Program-made: the position numbers and the translations under genes | From: CAVYVZ01 sp963772065 | GTDB taxonomy: Bacteria > Acidobacteriota > Vicinamibacteria > Vicinamibacterales > UBA2999 | Assembly (NCBI GenBank): GCA_963772065.1 | Contig: CAVYVZ010000011.1 | Location: 1 to 64,000, forward strand | DNA length: 64,000 nt | Reading direction: 5' to 3' | Shown here: piece after piece, positions 52,410 to 61,819 of the stretch | Numbering within the stretch: position 1 is the first letter of the stretch | Layout of the letters: every line of letters begins with the position of its first letter | Notes under the pieces: generated by a model | Databases searched by the model: none | What the model was told of the DNA's origin: nothing | The model's input: only the letters and a program-made list of their open reading frames with translations

Positions 52410-53466
52410 TTAGAGCCCGAACACCCAGCCGAAGCCGACGGACCAGAAGTCCTTCTGCGATCGAAGCTGGCCGTACGGATTCACGCCACGATAGAACTGG
52501 ACGAAGTACTGCTTCAGCGGTGTGCCGCTCGTTCCGGCCGGAACCGCGCGCCCGACCTGCAGGTTCCACGACCATTGACGTTGTTCGGGATTCTGCAGTG
52601 TCTGGTGATAGTTGTAGATCAACTTGTTCCGCACATCTGCCGAGACGTACAGCTGGCGGCTCCGCCATTCCGGAAACCGGTATCGAGGCCGAAACTGGGT
52701 TCGTAGTTCTTGGTCGAGGGCGTGAGCGTCGCGTCATCGCTCCCCAGCAGATGGTTGGAGTAATAACCGTCCTCGTTCCACGGCGCCAGCCCACCGTGAC
52801 GAACAGTCCAATTGTCGCCATCGGACAGCAACGCGTCGCCCTCGACAGACAACCCGTATCCCAGTACTCGTAGCTAACGTTCACGCGTTCGAACGTCGGA
52901 TCCTGGATGGCCAGGATCGTGTACTCGTCGCCGAGATGCGTGCTCTCGTGGTTCCATGGCACGAAGCGGACACCGAGCCTCAGGCGCTCGGTCAATCCGA
53001 CCTGAAACTTCGTCATGAAGCCGAAGCGGTAATCCGTGTCCACGATCGGGTTGGAGGTGTCCTTGAAGTCTTCAATCACGTGGAACGACACGGGTATCCA
53101 CAGACCCAAGCCCCATCGACCGGGTAGGAGAGTGCCAGCGGCCTCCTGAGACGAGAGCGTCAGAATCGGAAACTCGTCGCCGAGTGTAATCTGCCAGGCG
53201 AACCGGCTGCCGCGATTGACAGAATGAGGGAACTCGTCCGACCACCCCGGTACGAGCAACATATTCCGAGCGGGCCGCGGCTCGGCGAGAAGCGGCTCGT
53301 AGTAGGGTCGATCGCGAAAGAATCTGAACGTCGGCGAAGACTCCTGCGCCCCTACCGGTCGGCTCACGCCGAGAGCTGTGAGGAGCGCCACTATCACGAG
53401 GAACGAGCGCACGAAAGTGATCGGTGAGCTCGGCCGCACTTGTCGGACGATACAAGCGATCTCCAT
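52410..53466 (-). CDS. Outer-membrane beta-barrel protein (DUF1207-like; frame-corrected)
   Basis: About 352 residues, signal peptide (FLVIVALLTALGVSRPVGAQ). The mature protein has many aromatic amphipathic strands (RFAWQITLGDEFPILTL, VGLTERLRLGVRFVPWNHESTHLGDEYTIL, and a C-terminal DFWSVGFGWVFGL), typical of outer-membrane barrels; the HESTHLGDEY segment recalls DUF1207 proteins. Two one-base losses break the frame: in a G run near 52861 and in an A run near 52669 (coding strand). With both restored the length is in phase. The start at 53466 is uncertain. Confidence 0.65.
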
Positions 53467-53765
53467 CTGTGGAGGATAACGGCCGCCGGCACGGAAGCGA
53501 ACAGGGTGATGCACGGATCTTTTGAGCACGCAGTGCGTTGGTCACGTTCCAGGCGAAACCACGCTTAGAGGCTGTAACAACGGCGACGGCGTTCCGGGTG
53601 TGCCCCTCAAAGTCCCAATCGACCGACGGTTCCGGGTCCTGATGGCGTCCCAAATCCGGGCGGTGCCTGGAGCGCGCTCACCCAAGTGCGGTCGGCATGC
53701 CGGACCGCGCAGCGCGGGCGCGGCGTTGCGCTGGAAAACCTAGCGTCGGATAACGGTATCCGCGA
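53467..53765. other. Intergenic region with no recognised feature
   Basis: About 300 bases between the outer-membrane protein start and the dnaE2 stop. No ORF of protein-like character, RNA gene or clear promoter is visible. Confidence 0.5.
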
Positions 53766-56700
53766 TCAGTAGAAATCATGAGCGTCGATGGATGCGCCGC
53801 CTTCCATTCCCTGCACCCGCTCCGCTTCGATTGAAAGGACTCCCTCCAAATTCTGCAGCACCCCCTCGACCAGCAGAAACGGCTGACGGATCACGACCAT
53901 CCGCTCGCGATCGAACAGATCGGGCCGGACGATGATGTTCGAGATGCCGGTCTCGTCCTCGAGCGTGAGGAACACGAATCCTTTCGCGGTGCCGGGGCGC
54001 TGGCGGGTGATCACCATGCCGGCGACGCGCACGCGGCGGCCGTTCTGGGCGTGCGGAAGGTCCGATGCGCGCGTCACGCCGCGCATCGAGAGGTCGTGGC
54101 GCCGCATGGCCATCGGGTGTGGTCCGATCGTCAATCCCGTCCCGCCATAGTCCGCGCGGAGCCGCTCGCTCGCATCCATCGGCGGCAGCGGGCTGGCCTC
54201 GTTGGCGGATCGCGAGTCGTCGAACAGCTCGCCGGCCGGACGCACCGCCCGCTCCACCTGCCACAGCGCGCTCCGCCGCTCGTTCGTGAATGCATTGAGC
54301 GCACCGATGTCGGCGAGCGTGGCCAGCTCGTCGCGCCGCAGTCCCGTGCGCTGCACAATCTGCTCGATCGACTGAAAGCGTCCGTCGTGCTGCCGCGCCG
54401 CCGACCATTCGGTCGCGCACGTGTTGCAGAAGTACGTCACGATCTCCGTAGGCGGTAGGCCGTTGGTGGTAGGCGGTTGCAAGTTCGAATCGGTGATTTG
54501 CGGTTTCGGCCCACCGCCTACCGCCCACCGTCGACTGACTTCTTCGATCATCGTGTCGTCATCGGATCCGCACTTCAAACAGAGCGGCGGAGGCGTCGTG
54601 TCCCGGTGCTTCGTAAAGGCAGCCATCGCCTGACCCATTTCCTTCCGCAAGCCGTTCACGTACAGCAGCCCGAGCCGGATGGCGCCGTCTTCCTCGATCG
54701 TGCAGAGCCAGTCGGACTCCTGGACGTCGATCGGGTGGAACCGCACGCCTCGCCGCTGCGCGTCCTTCACCAGCGTCGCCGGGTGATAGAACCCCATCGG
54801 CTGGTTGTTGAGGAGCGCGGCGTAGAACGCCGCCGGGTAGTGGACCTTGAGATAGGCGCTCGCGTACGCGAGCAGCGCAAAGCTCGCCGCGTGCGACTCG
54901 GGAAAGCCGTAGAGCGCAAACGACGTGATCGAGGTGACGATGGTGTCCGCCGTCTCGCCGGTGATGCCGTTGCGCGCCATCCCGTCGCGCAGCTGCACCT
55001 CGATCTGCTTCATCCGCCTCTCGGATCGCTTGAAGCCCATCGCGCGGCGCAGCTCCTCGGCCTGGCCGCCGGTGAATCCCGCCGCCACCATCGCCATCCG
55101 CAGCAGCTGCTCCTGGAAGAGCGGCACGCCGAGCGTGCGCTCGAGCACCGGCTCGAGGCACGGATGCAGCGGCACCACCGGTTCCTTGCCCGCGCGGCGA
55201 TTCAGGTACGGGTGCACCATGTTCCCGACGATCGGTCCGGGCCGGATGATCGCGACCTCCACGACGAGGTCATAGAATTCCTGCGGCTTGAGCCGCGGCA
55301 GCGTCGCCATCTGCGCGCGCGACTCCACCTGGAAGACTCCGATCGTGTCGGCCTTCTGCAGCAGGTCGTAGACGGCGGAGTCGTTGGTATCCATGTGCGC
55401 CAGATCGAACGTAGGCAGTTGGCGGTAGGCGGTAGGCGGTTCTTCTAACCGCCGACGGCCGGCACCGCCTAGCCGCCTGACCGTTCACCAGCTCGATGGC
55501 GTCCTGCAGCACCGCCATCATCCCGAGTCCGAGCAGATCGACCTTGACGATGCCCATCTCGGCGCAGTCGTCCTTGTCCCATTGAATGACGACGCGGCCG
55601 GGCATGGTCGCGGGCTCGAGCGGCACGACCGAATCGAGCTCGCCCTGGCAGATCACCATGCCGCCGGAATGCTGGCCGAGGTGGCGCGGCAAATCCTGGA
55701 CGGCGAGCCACAGCTCCGCGAACGCCCGCATCCGCGGCTGCGCGAGCGACATGCCGGCCGCTTCGATGTTGCGGCCGAGCGTTTCGTTCGGGTCGGTGAA
55801 CTCGAAGTTGTTCATCACCTTCGCGAGCGTGTCGATCTGGTCCGCGTCGAGCGAGAGCGCCTTCCCCACTTCGCGCGCGGCGCTGCGGCTGCGGTAGGTG
55901 ATCACGTTGGCGGTCATCGCCGCGCCGAGCCGGCCGTACTTCTCGTACACGTGCTGGATGACGCGCTCGCGGCGGTCGCCGCTCGGGAAGTCGAGATCGA
56001 TGTCGGGCCATTCGCCGCGCTCCTCGGAGAGGAAGCGCTCGAACAGCAGGTCCATCGCGATCGGGTCGATGGCCGTGATCCCCAGGCTGTAGCAGACGGC
56101 GCTGTTGGCCGCCGACCCGCGGCCCTGCACGAGGATGTTCTGCTGCCGGCTGTAATTGACGATGTCCCACACGATGAGGAAGTAGCCGGCGAGGTCGAGC
56201 TTCTCGATGAGATCCAGCTCGCGGGCAATCTGCGCGCGCGCCTTCTCGTGAAACGGACGATAACGATCCCGCGCGCCCACCTCGGTGATGTGACGGAGGA
56301 ACGACATCTCCGTCTCGCCCGACGGCACGGGATACGTCGGGAACCGATACCCGAGGTTGGCCATCGTGTACTGCAGCCGATCGGCCAGCGCGGCGGTGTG
56401 TGCGACCGCCTGCGGACGATCGGAGAAGAGCTGCGCCATCACCTCCGGCGATTTCAGATACCGCTCCGCGTTGCGCGCGAGCCGCCGCCCCGCCTCGTCG
56501 AGCGTCGTTTTGTGGCGCACGCAGGTGAGCACGTCGAAGAGCCGCCGGTTGGCGGGTTCGGCGAAGCGAACGCCATTGGTGGCGATGACCGGCACGCGGA
56601 ACGCGTTCGCCATGGCGATGAGCGAGGCGTTGTCGGCCTCCTCGTCGCGGATCAGATGGCGCTGCAGCTCCACGACGACGTTTGCCCGGCCGAAGAGGCC

Positions 56701-57228
56701 CACCAGCCGGTCGAGCAGGCCGCCCACGCCATGATGTCGCGCGTCGAGCAGCGGGCGACCGCCAATGGCCACCAGGCCGGAGGTGCATCCATCGAGCTCC
56801 TCGAGGGCGAGCGCTCCCTCGCCCTTCCCCGCGCGCATCTTCATGCGCGTCACCAGGCGACAAAGATTCTGATAGCCCTGCTGGGACTCGACGAGGACAG
56901 GAAGGCTCCACTTAGGCGGTAGGCGGTGGGGGGTAGGCGGTAGGCGGTGGGCGGTAGGGATCCCCGATTTGCGATTGGTGATTTGTGATTTACCTACAGT
57001 CGACGGCCTACCGCCTACCGCCTCAATCGAGAGTTCGGCGCCAATGATCGCGCGCAGACCCGCCTGCTGCGCCGCCTTGTGAAACCGCGGCGCGCCGTAC
57101 ACACCGTCCGCATCGAGGAGCGCGAGCGCCGGATAGCCGAGCGCGGCGGCACGCTCGATCAGTGTCTCAGGAAGCGATGCGCCCTGCAGAAAGCTGAACG
57201 CCGAGGCGGCATGAAGTTCGATGTACAC
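53766..57228 (-). CDS. dnaE2: Error-prone DNA polymerase DnaE2 with repeat insertions (frame-corrected)
   Basis: About 1153 residues. PHP domain at the N terminus (YIELHAASAFSFLQGASLPE). Polymerase core with the catalytic acids in WPDIDLDFPSGDRRERVI near residue 408, QGRGSAANSAVCY, and FQVESRAQMATLPRLKPQ. Tandem HhH and OB-fold at the C terminus (RVRVAGMVITRQRPGTAKGFVFLTLEDETGISN). DnaE2 is the polymerase of the ImuA-ImuB-DnaE2 mutasome. Three heptamer repeats lie inside the gene (residues about 69-105, 583-605 and 899-926). At the second the frame is off by +1; the ends otherwise join. A CxxC...CxxC pair near residues 876-938 is an extra zinc-ribbon-like insertion. GTG start at 57228. Confidence 0.9.
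54449..54533. repeat. Heptamer inverted repeat inside dnaE2 (zinc-ribbon insertion)
   Basis: Seven-base steps TAGGCGG, TAGGCCG, TTGGTGG, TAGGCGG, then a middle with GGTGATTTGCGG, then the complement CACCGCC, TACCGCC, CACCGTC. It is read through in frame and lies between the two CxxC pairs. Confidence 0.85.
55412..55478. repeat. Heptamer repeat at the frame break in dnaE2
   Basis: Units TAGGCAG, TTGGCGG, TAGGCGG, TAGGCGG and the partial complement AACCGCC, GACGGCC, CACCGCC. The two halves of dnaE2 differ by one base of frame exactly here; one 7-base unit gained would have that effect. Confidence 0.85.
56913..57023. repeat. Heptamer inverted repeat inside dnaE2, near the N terminus
   Basis: 111 bases (37 codons), read in frame. 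Outer arms are TAGGCGG units and their complement CCGCCTA; the middle runs GATTTGC, GATTGGT, GATTTGT, GATTTAC, also in 7-base steps. It splits the PHP domain between ELSIEA and WSLPVLVESQQG. Confidence 0.88.
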
Positions 57229-57245
57229 CGGCCACTCCGCGGCGT

Positions 57246-58547
57246 TCAGTCAACAATTCCGTCCAGGAACCAATGCCCCGACTCGCGATCGTGGAACAAC
57301 CGGTAGGTCTCGCCTTCCGCGAGGGTCACGTCCCATTCGTCTCGATTCCACACATCCGAATCCCACCAGGCCCCCGACGTGCGCCACGGGCCTGCGCACA
57401 TCACGATTCGGCCTCCGGCTACCCCACGTCGATCCGTCGTCACGCGCACCGGCGATCCGGCTTCGAGCCGAACGCGCACTGGAATCGGATGCCTGAATCT
57501 TCTCGAGGCGGTCGGCAATAGGCGGTCGGCGGTAGGTAGGAGGGTTACCGCCTCAGAGGGCGCGAACGGCCGCATCCCAAATGCCCCGGGCTTCCACGCG
57601 TCCACTTCGGCCGCAGCGCCACAGCGACCTTCGCCCATGAGCGCGGTCAGCCGCGCCATGAGCGTCGAGAGCTGTTCCGGCGAGGGGAGCGGCCGTGTCA
57701 GGAGCGAGAACTGCACCACGCGGCCGGGCGTCGGGTCGACGGCAACGACCACGCGGTCGATCGCCGCCGGCGGCGGATTCGATTCGAGATCGAGCAGCGC
57801 CAGCGTGCGCAGCGTCCGGGCGTCGCGGATCGGCGCCGGCAGCTGCAGCGACCGCTCGTACACCTCGCGCGTGATGAGATGCAGGCGGACGTGCAGCACG
57901 GCGGCGCCGCGATCGCGCCGCTCGAGATGCGCGCTGAGCGGCTCCATCAGCCGCCCGAGCACGAACGAGAGCGGCTCGAGCTCCTCGATCGGCCACTCGA
58001 GATCGATCGCCTGCTCGAACCGTTCCTCCGGCAGCGCCGGCACGAGCGGGCCGGGATCCTCGCCGCGCGCCAGCCGCTGCCAGGCGACGCCCGCCTGCCC
58101 GAGCCGCGCGGCGACCGCATCATCGGGCAGCGCGGCGAAATCCCCGAGCGTCCGCAGCCCCCATCGCCGCAGCGTGAGGAGGTCGGGCTCCTCGACGACG
58201 ACCGCAAGCAGGTGAATGGCCAGCGGCGCCAGCGCGCGACGCTCGCCGCCCGCGTCGATGACCGTCAGCCCCGGATGCGCATGCACGAGCAGCCGCGCCG
58301 CGGTGCGCGTGCCCGCGATCGCCACGCGCACGTCGAGCCCGCGTTCGGCCGCCGTGCGCCGCAGCTCCACGGCGATCGTCGGGGGATCACCGATCAGACG
58401 ATCGAGGCCGTGCACGTCGAGCACCATCTCCCTGGCCGGAGCATCGTCGACGACGCGGTCGCCACACCGCTCGATGCGCGGCGAAAAATCGCGCACGACG
58501 GCCTCCAGCGCCGCGCTCGGCTCAGGCGCCAACACCGCAGCGAACAC
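57246..58547 (-). CDS. imuB: ImuB, catalytically inactive Y-family polymerase-like protein
   Basis: A 433-residue protein in the Y-family fold: little-finger and helix-hairpin-helix region (LRRWGLRTLGDFAALPDDAVAARLGQAGVAWQRLARGEDP) and a C-terminal tail with WFLDG. The palm acidic residues of active Y-family polymerases are not seen, as expected for ImuB, which bridges ImuA, DnaE2 and the sliding clamp. The GTG at 58547 (VFAAVLAPEPSAAL) follows an AGGGGAT site and overlaps the imuA stop by 26 bases; a longer frame to 58607 lacks similarity. A heptamer repeat is inserted at about residues 331-347. Confidence 0.85.
   Translation of the reverse strand: MFAAVLAPEPSAALEAVVRDFSPRIERCGDRVVDDAPAREMVLDVHGLDRLIGDPPTIAVELRRTAAERGLDVRVAIAGTRTAARLLVHAHPGLTVIDAGGERRALAPLAIHLLAVVVEEPDLLTLRRWGLRTLGDFAALPDDAVAARLGQAGVAWQRLARGEDPGPLVPALPEERFEQAIDLEWPIEELEPLSFVLGRLMEPLSAHLERRDRGAAVLHVRLHLITREVYERSLQLPAPIRDARTLRTLALLDLESNPPPAAIDRVVVAVDPTPGRVVQFSLLTRPLPSPEQLSTLMARLTALMGEGRCGAAAEVDAWKPGAFGMRPFAPSEAVTLLPTADRLLPTASRRFRHPIPVRVRLEAGSPVRVTTDRRGVAGGRIVMCAGPWRTSGAWWDSDVWNRDEWDVTLAEGETYRLFHDRESGHWFLDGIVD
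57506..57553. repeat. Short heptamer repeat inside imuB
   Basis: Units GGTCGGC, AATAGGC, GGTCGGC, GGTAGGT on the plus strand, followed by a short complement TTACCGCC. It is read in frame and encodes LLPTADRLLPTA within ImuB. Confidence 0.75.
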
Positions 58548-59250
58548 GGAGATCCCCTGCGAATCTACGCCTCGGCGACGCGACGCGTATGCCGACGTCG
58601 AGGCCATCGACGCGCCGGCTGCGAACCGAATCGCCGGCCCATGCCGTCTTCCCCGTCAGCATCAGGGTGACGCCGCCGGCACTCCGTGCCAGCGGTTCCG
58701 GCACGACGAGGACGCACGCCGTATCGCTCCCTTCGACAATCCGCTGCACGCGCATCCACGTCGTGAACGGAATGCACTTCAGCGCGAGGAGCGGCACGTC
58801 GGCGAGATCGAGCGCGACCACGCCGAATCCACCCGCCTGCAGCACGAGGTTCAGCGCTTTCAGGGCACGATCGATCGCGCGATCGATTGCGCCGGTCACC
58901 ACGCCGCGCACCCACAGGAGACGATGAAGATCCGTGTGCGCGGCCATGGCCGACGCAACATCCAGGCGATCGCACGTATCGACCACGGCGGCGATCTCGC
59001 CTCGCTGCGTGGCTGCCGCCAGCAGCGTGAGGAGAAGCGTCGTGCGTCCAGACGAACAGCGGCCGGCGATCTCGGAGAGCTGTCCGCGCGGCAACCCGCC
59101 CCGCAGGCATGCATCGAGGACCACGATGCCAGTAGGCGCGAGCGCCGCTGCATCCGTGCGCTCGAGGGAGGGCAGAGCCGTCGTGAGGGTGCGATCGAGC
59201 TTTTTCGCCCGAAGCGCCGTTTCGAGGACTGCCAGACCAGTTTTCGCCAT
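58522..59250 (-). CDS. imuA: ImuA, RecA-like mutasome protein
   Basis: A 242-residue RecA-fold protein. LAPTGIVVLDACLRGGLPRGQLSEIAGRCSSGRTTLLLTLLAAAT is the N-terminal strand-loop and Walker A-like region (AGRCSSGRTT, not a full GxxGxGKT), and VVDTCDRLDVASA is the second strand. Members act with ImuB and DnaE2 in SOS mutagenesis. The ATG at 59250 starts the MAKTGLAVLETALRAKKL helix; the open frame extends to 59307. GCGAA boxes lie upstream. The divergent MFS gene starts 118 bases away. Confidence 0.83.
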   Translation of the reverse strand: MAKTGLAVLETALRAKKLDRTLTTALPSLERTDAAALAPTGIVVLDACLRGGLPRGQLSEIAGRCSSGRTTLLLTLLAAATQRGEIAAVVDTCDRLDVASAMAAHTDLHRLLWVRGVVTGAIDRAIDRALKALNLVLQAGGFGVVALDLADVPLLALKCIPFTTWMRVQRIVEGSDTACVLVVPEPLARSAGGVTLMLTGKTAWAGDSVRSRRVDGLDVGIRVASPRRRFAGDLRVRCGVGA

Positions 59251-59300
59251 AATTTCGCCTTTTCTCGATGGCGAAAATATAGCGAATACACCGGCGAAGT
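59241..59300. promoter_or_regulatory. Cluster of GCGAA boxes before imuA
   Basis: Five copies of a GCGAAA-like box in an AT-rich stretch: TTTTCGCC at 59241, ATTTCGCC at 59252, GGCGAAAA at 59270, AGCGAATA at 59281 and GGCGAAGT at 59293. Spacing of 11, 18, 11 and 12 bases is near helical periodicity; the two central boxes form TTTCGCC-N10-GGCGAAA. A damage-response operator is plausible. Confidence 0.5.
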
Positions 59301-59367
59301 CAATCACTGAATAACCGGAGACGTCCTCACCAAATCAAAAATCACCGAATAAAATCAATAACCACCG

Positions 59368-60586
59368 TTGTCCCCCCTCGAGCGGCTCGCCGCCGCCCTC
59401 ACGTACCGCGACTTTCGCGTTCTCTGGCTCGGCGCGATGACCTCCAGCATCGGCACCTGGATGCAGAAGGTCGCGCAGAACTGGCTCGTGCTGACGCTGG
59501 CGGGGGCCTCATCGGCGTTCTATCTCGGGCTGGATTCGTTTCTCGGCGAGCTGCCCATCCTGCTCTTCACGCTGATCGGCGGCGTCGTGGCCGACCGCTA
59601 CGATCGCCGCCGGCTTCTCATCACGTCGCAGGTCGTCCAGATGAGCGCCGCGTTCGTGCTCGCGGTGCTCGTGTATTTCGACTTCATCAGGATCTGGCAG
59701 GTACTGGTCCTCTCCGCCATCACCGGCTGCGCCCAGGCGTTCGGCGGTCCCGCGTATCAGTCGCTGATGCCATTGCTCGTCGAGAAGGACCACCTGCCGA
59801 ATGCCGTCGCGCTGAACTCGATTCAATTCAACGTCGCGCGCGTGATCGGCCCGCTGCTCGCCGGCGCTGCGCTCGCCGCGTTCGGCATGGTGGCGTGTTT
59901 CGGCCTCAACGGCCTCTCGTTTCTCGCCGTCATCCTCGCGATCCTCTCGCTCCATACCCGCCATGTGCCGGTGAACTCGGGAGCCCGGATGCGCGACGAT
60001 CTCAAAAGCGGCCTCGTGTACGTCCGAGGCCACAAACCGTTGATTGCGCTGACGTTCGTCGGATTCGCGACCACGTTTCTCGGCTATCCGCTGCTGACGT
60101 TTCTGCCGCTCTTTGCGCGCAACGTGTTCGGCGGCGACGTGGCCCAGGTACACGCACCTGATGGCCTTCGCCGGCGCGGGCGCCGTAACAGGCGCGCTCG
60201 GGGTGGCGTGGATGGGCCGCTTCCCACACATGGGGCGCACGCTGCTGGCACTCCAGTTCGCGTACGGCGCGCTCGTCGTCGTCTTTGCCGCCTCGCGTGT
60301 GCTCTGGTTCAGCGAGCTCCTCCTGTTCGTCGGCGGCGCGCTTCTGGTGATGACCACGTCATTGACCACCTCGCTGGTGCAGCTGATTGCGCCGAACGAG
60401 ATGCGCGGCCGCGTCATGAGCATCTATATGGTGGCGTTCCGTGGAGGCATGCCGCTCGGGAGTCTCGCCGCGGGATGGGCCGCCAACCAGACGTCGGCTC
60501 CGGCGGTATTGACCGTGAACGGCATCCTGCTGAGCCTGGTCGCGGGCTGGTTGCTGGTTCATGGACACGGCGTGCGGAAGCTCTAG
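59368..60586 (+). CDS. MFS transporter (EntS/enterobactin-exporter-like; frame-corrected)
   Basis: About 405 residues and 12 transmembrane helices. It opens LERLAAALTYRDFRVLWLGAMTSSIGTWMQKVAQNWLVLTLAG and has the MFS loop motif GGVVADRYDRRRLLI. The TTG at 59368 is the best start I find and lacks a clear ribosome site. An extra G at 60147 (CAGGTAC) breaks the frame; correction gives DVAQYTHLMAFAGAGAVTGAL. The substrate is unknown; this group includes drug and siderophore exporters. It diverges from imuA. Confidence 0.83.
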
Positions 60587-60602
60587 TAAAATCCCGGGTC
60601 TC

Positions 60603-61818
60603 ATGACTCGCCTGTTCGTTGCCATCGTGTGCGGCATCCTCGCCGTCCCTGCATCGGCCCAGGAACCCGAGGCCGCCAGCCGCGAGGAACTGCTCGCGAA
60701 GATGCGCGAACAGAAGGCGCAGGCGCTGCAGCCGTACAAGCCGAAGGGGATCGAGAAAACGCTCCTGTACATCGAGGAGCACCGCCTCATCGAGCGGCTG
60801 ACGATCGCAGACGGCTGGTATCCGCGGATTGGCGGTCTGACGACCGGCGGCGGCTTCGCGGGCGGCGTTGGATACCGCAAGCACGTGTTCGACGATCGGC
60901 TGTTCCTGAACTCGTCTACCGCTTTTTCGATGAAGGGATACAAGCAGGTCGTGGCGCATGCGAGTTATCCGACCCTCTGGGACGGGCGGCTCGAGGTCGG
61001 CGGCAATTTCCGCTGGAACGATTTCCCGCAGGAAGATTTCTTCGGCGTGGGCTCAGATTCCCTTCCATCGCAGCACACCAACTATTCGCTTGAAAGCACT
61101 GACGTCGGCGGTTTCGTCGCGCTGAAACCCCTGCGCTGGGTGCGCGTCGGTGCCGAGATTGGCTATTTCTTGCCGACGCTCGGTCCTGGTACCGACCGGC
61201 GCTTTCCCTCTACCGAGACGATCTTCACCGACAGCGAGGCAGTGGGCCTGCTCGAGCAACCGGATTACCTCTACAAGAACCTCTTCGTCGAGGTCGACTC
61301 TCGTGACCAGCCGGGCAACCCACGGAGCGGCGGCCTGTTTCGAATCCAGTACCGGAGCATGGAACGATCGCGATCTGGAGCGCTACGACTTCGGCCGCGT
61401 CGACACCGAGGCCGCTTATTTCTTCCCGATCTTCGACAAGAAGCGCGTCTTCGCGTGGCGCTTGGGCGTCAGCTTCGTCAATAACGAGCCGGGCGACCGC
61501 GTGCCCTTTTACTTCATGCCGTACATCGGAGGCTCCGACACCGTCCGTGGCTTCAAGGAGTTCCGGTTCCGCGACGAGAACGTCATCTTCATGAATGCCG
61601 AGTACCGGTGGGAAGCGTTCTCCGGTCTCGACATGGCACTCTTCTTCGATATCGGTGAGGTGAGCAACAGATGGGAGAGCATCGACCTCCGCGATGCGAA
61701 GAAGTCGTACGGCGTCGGCTTCCGGTTCAACAACTTCAAGAGCGTCTTCATGCGGTTCGACGTCAGCGTCGGCGGTGAAGGAACACAGATCTTCTTCAAA
61801 TTCGGACCGGCTTTCTGA
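60603..61818 (+). CDS. Surface antigen (D15/BamA-like) outer-membrane barrel (frame-corrected)
   Basis: About 404 residues, signal peptide MTRLFVAIVCGILAVPASAQ. The mature part has regular amphipathic strands and C-terminal features of the D15 surface antigen family (MPYIGGSDTVRGFKEFRFRDENVIFMNAEYRW, ending GTQIFFKFGPAF with a terminal Phe). No POTRA domains are apparent, so it is not BamA itself. An extra C at about 61353 (CAGTACCGG) breaks the frame; correction gives QYGAWNDRDLERYDFG. The next gene begins 1 base after its stop, and a second barrel of the same kind starts at 63489. Confidence 0.8.
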
Positions 61819-61819
61819 C

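Noticed and set aside
49901..57023. CRISPR array
   Set aside because: Units are 7-9 bases, contiguous and degenerate, with no spacers and no cas genes.
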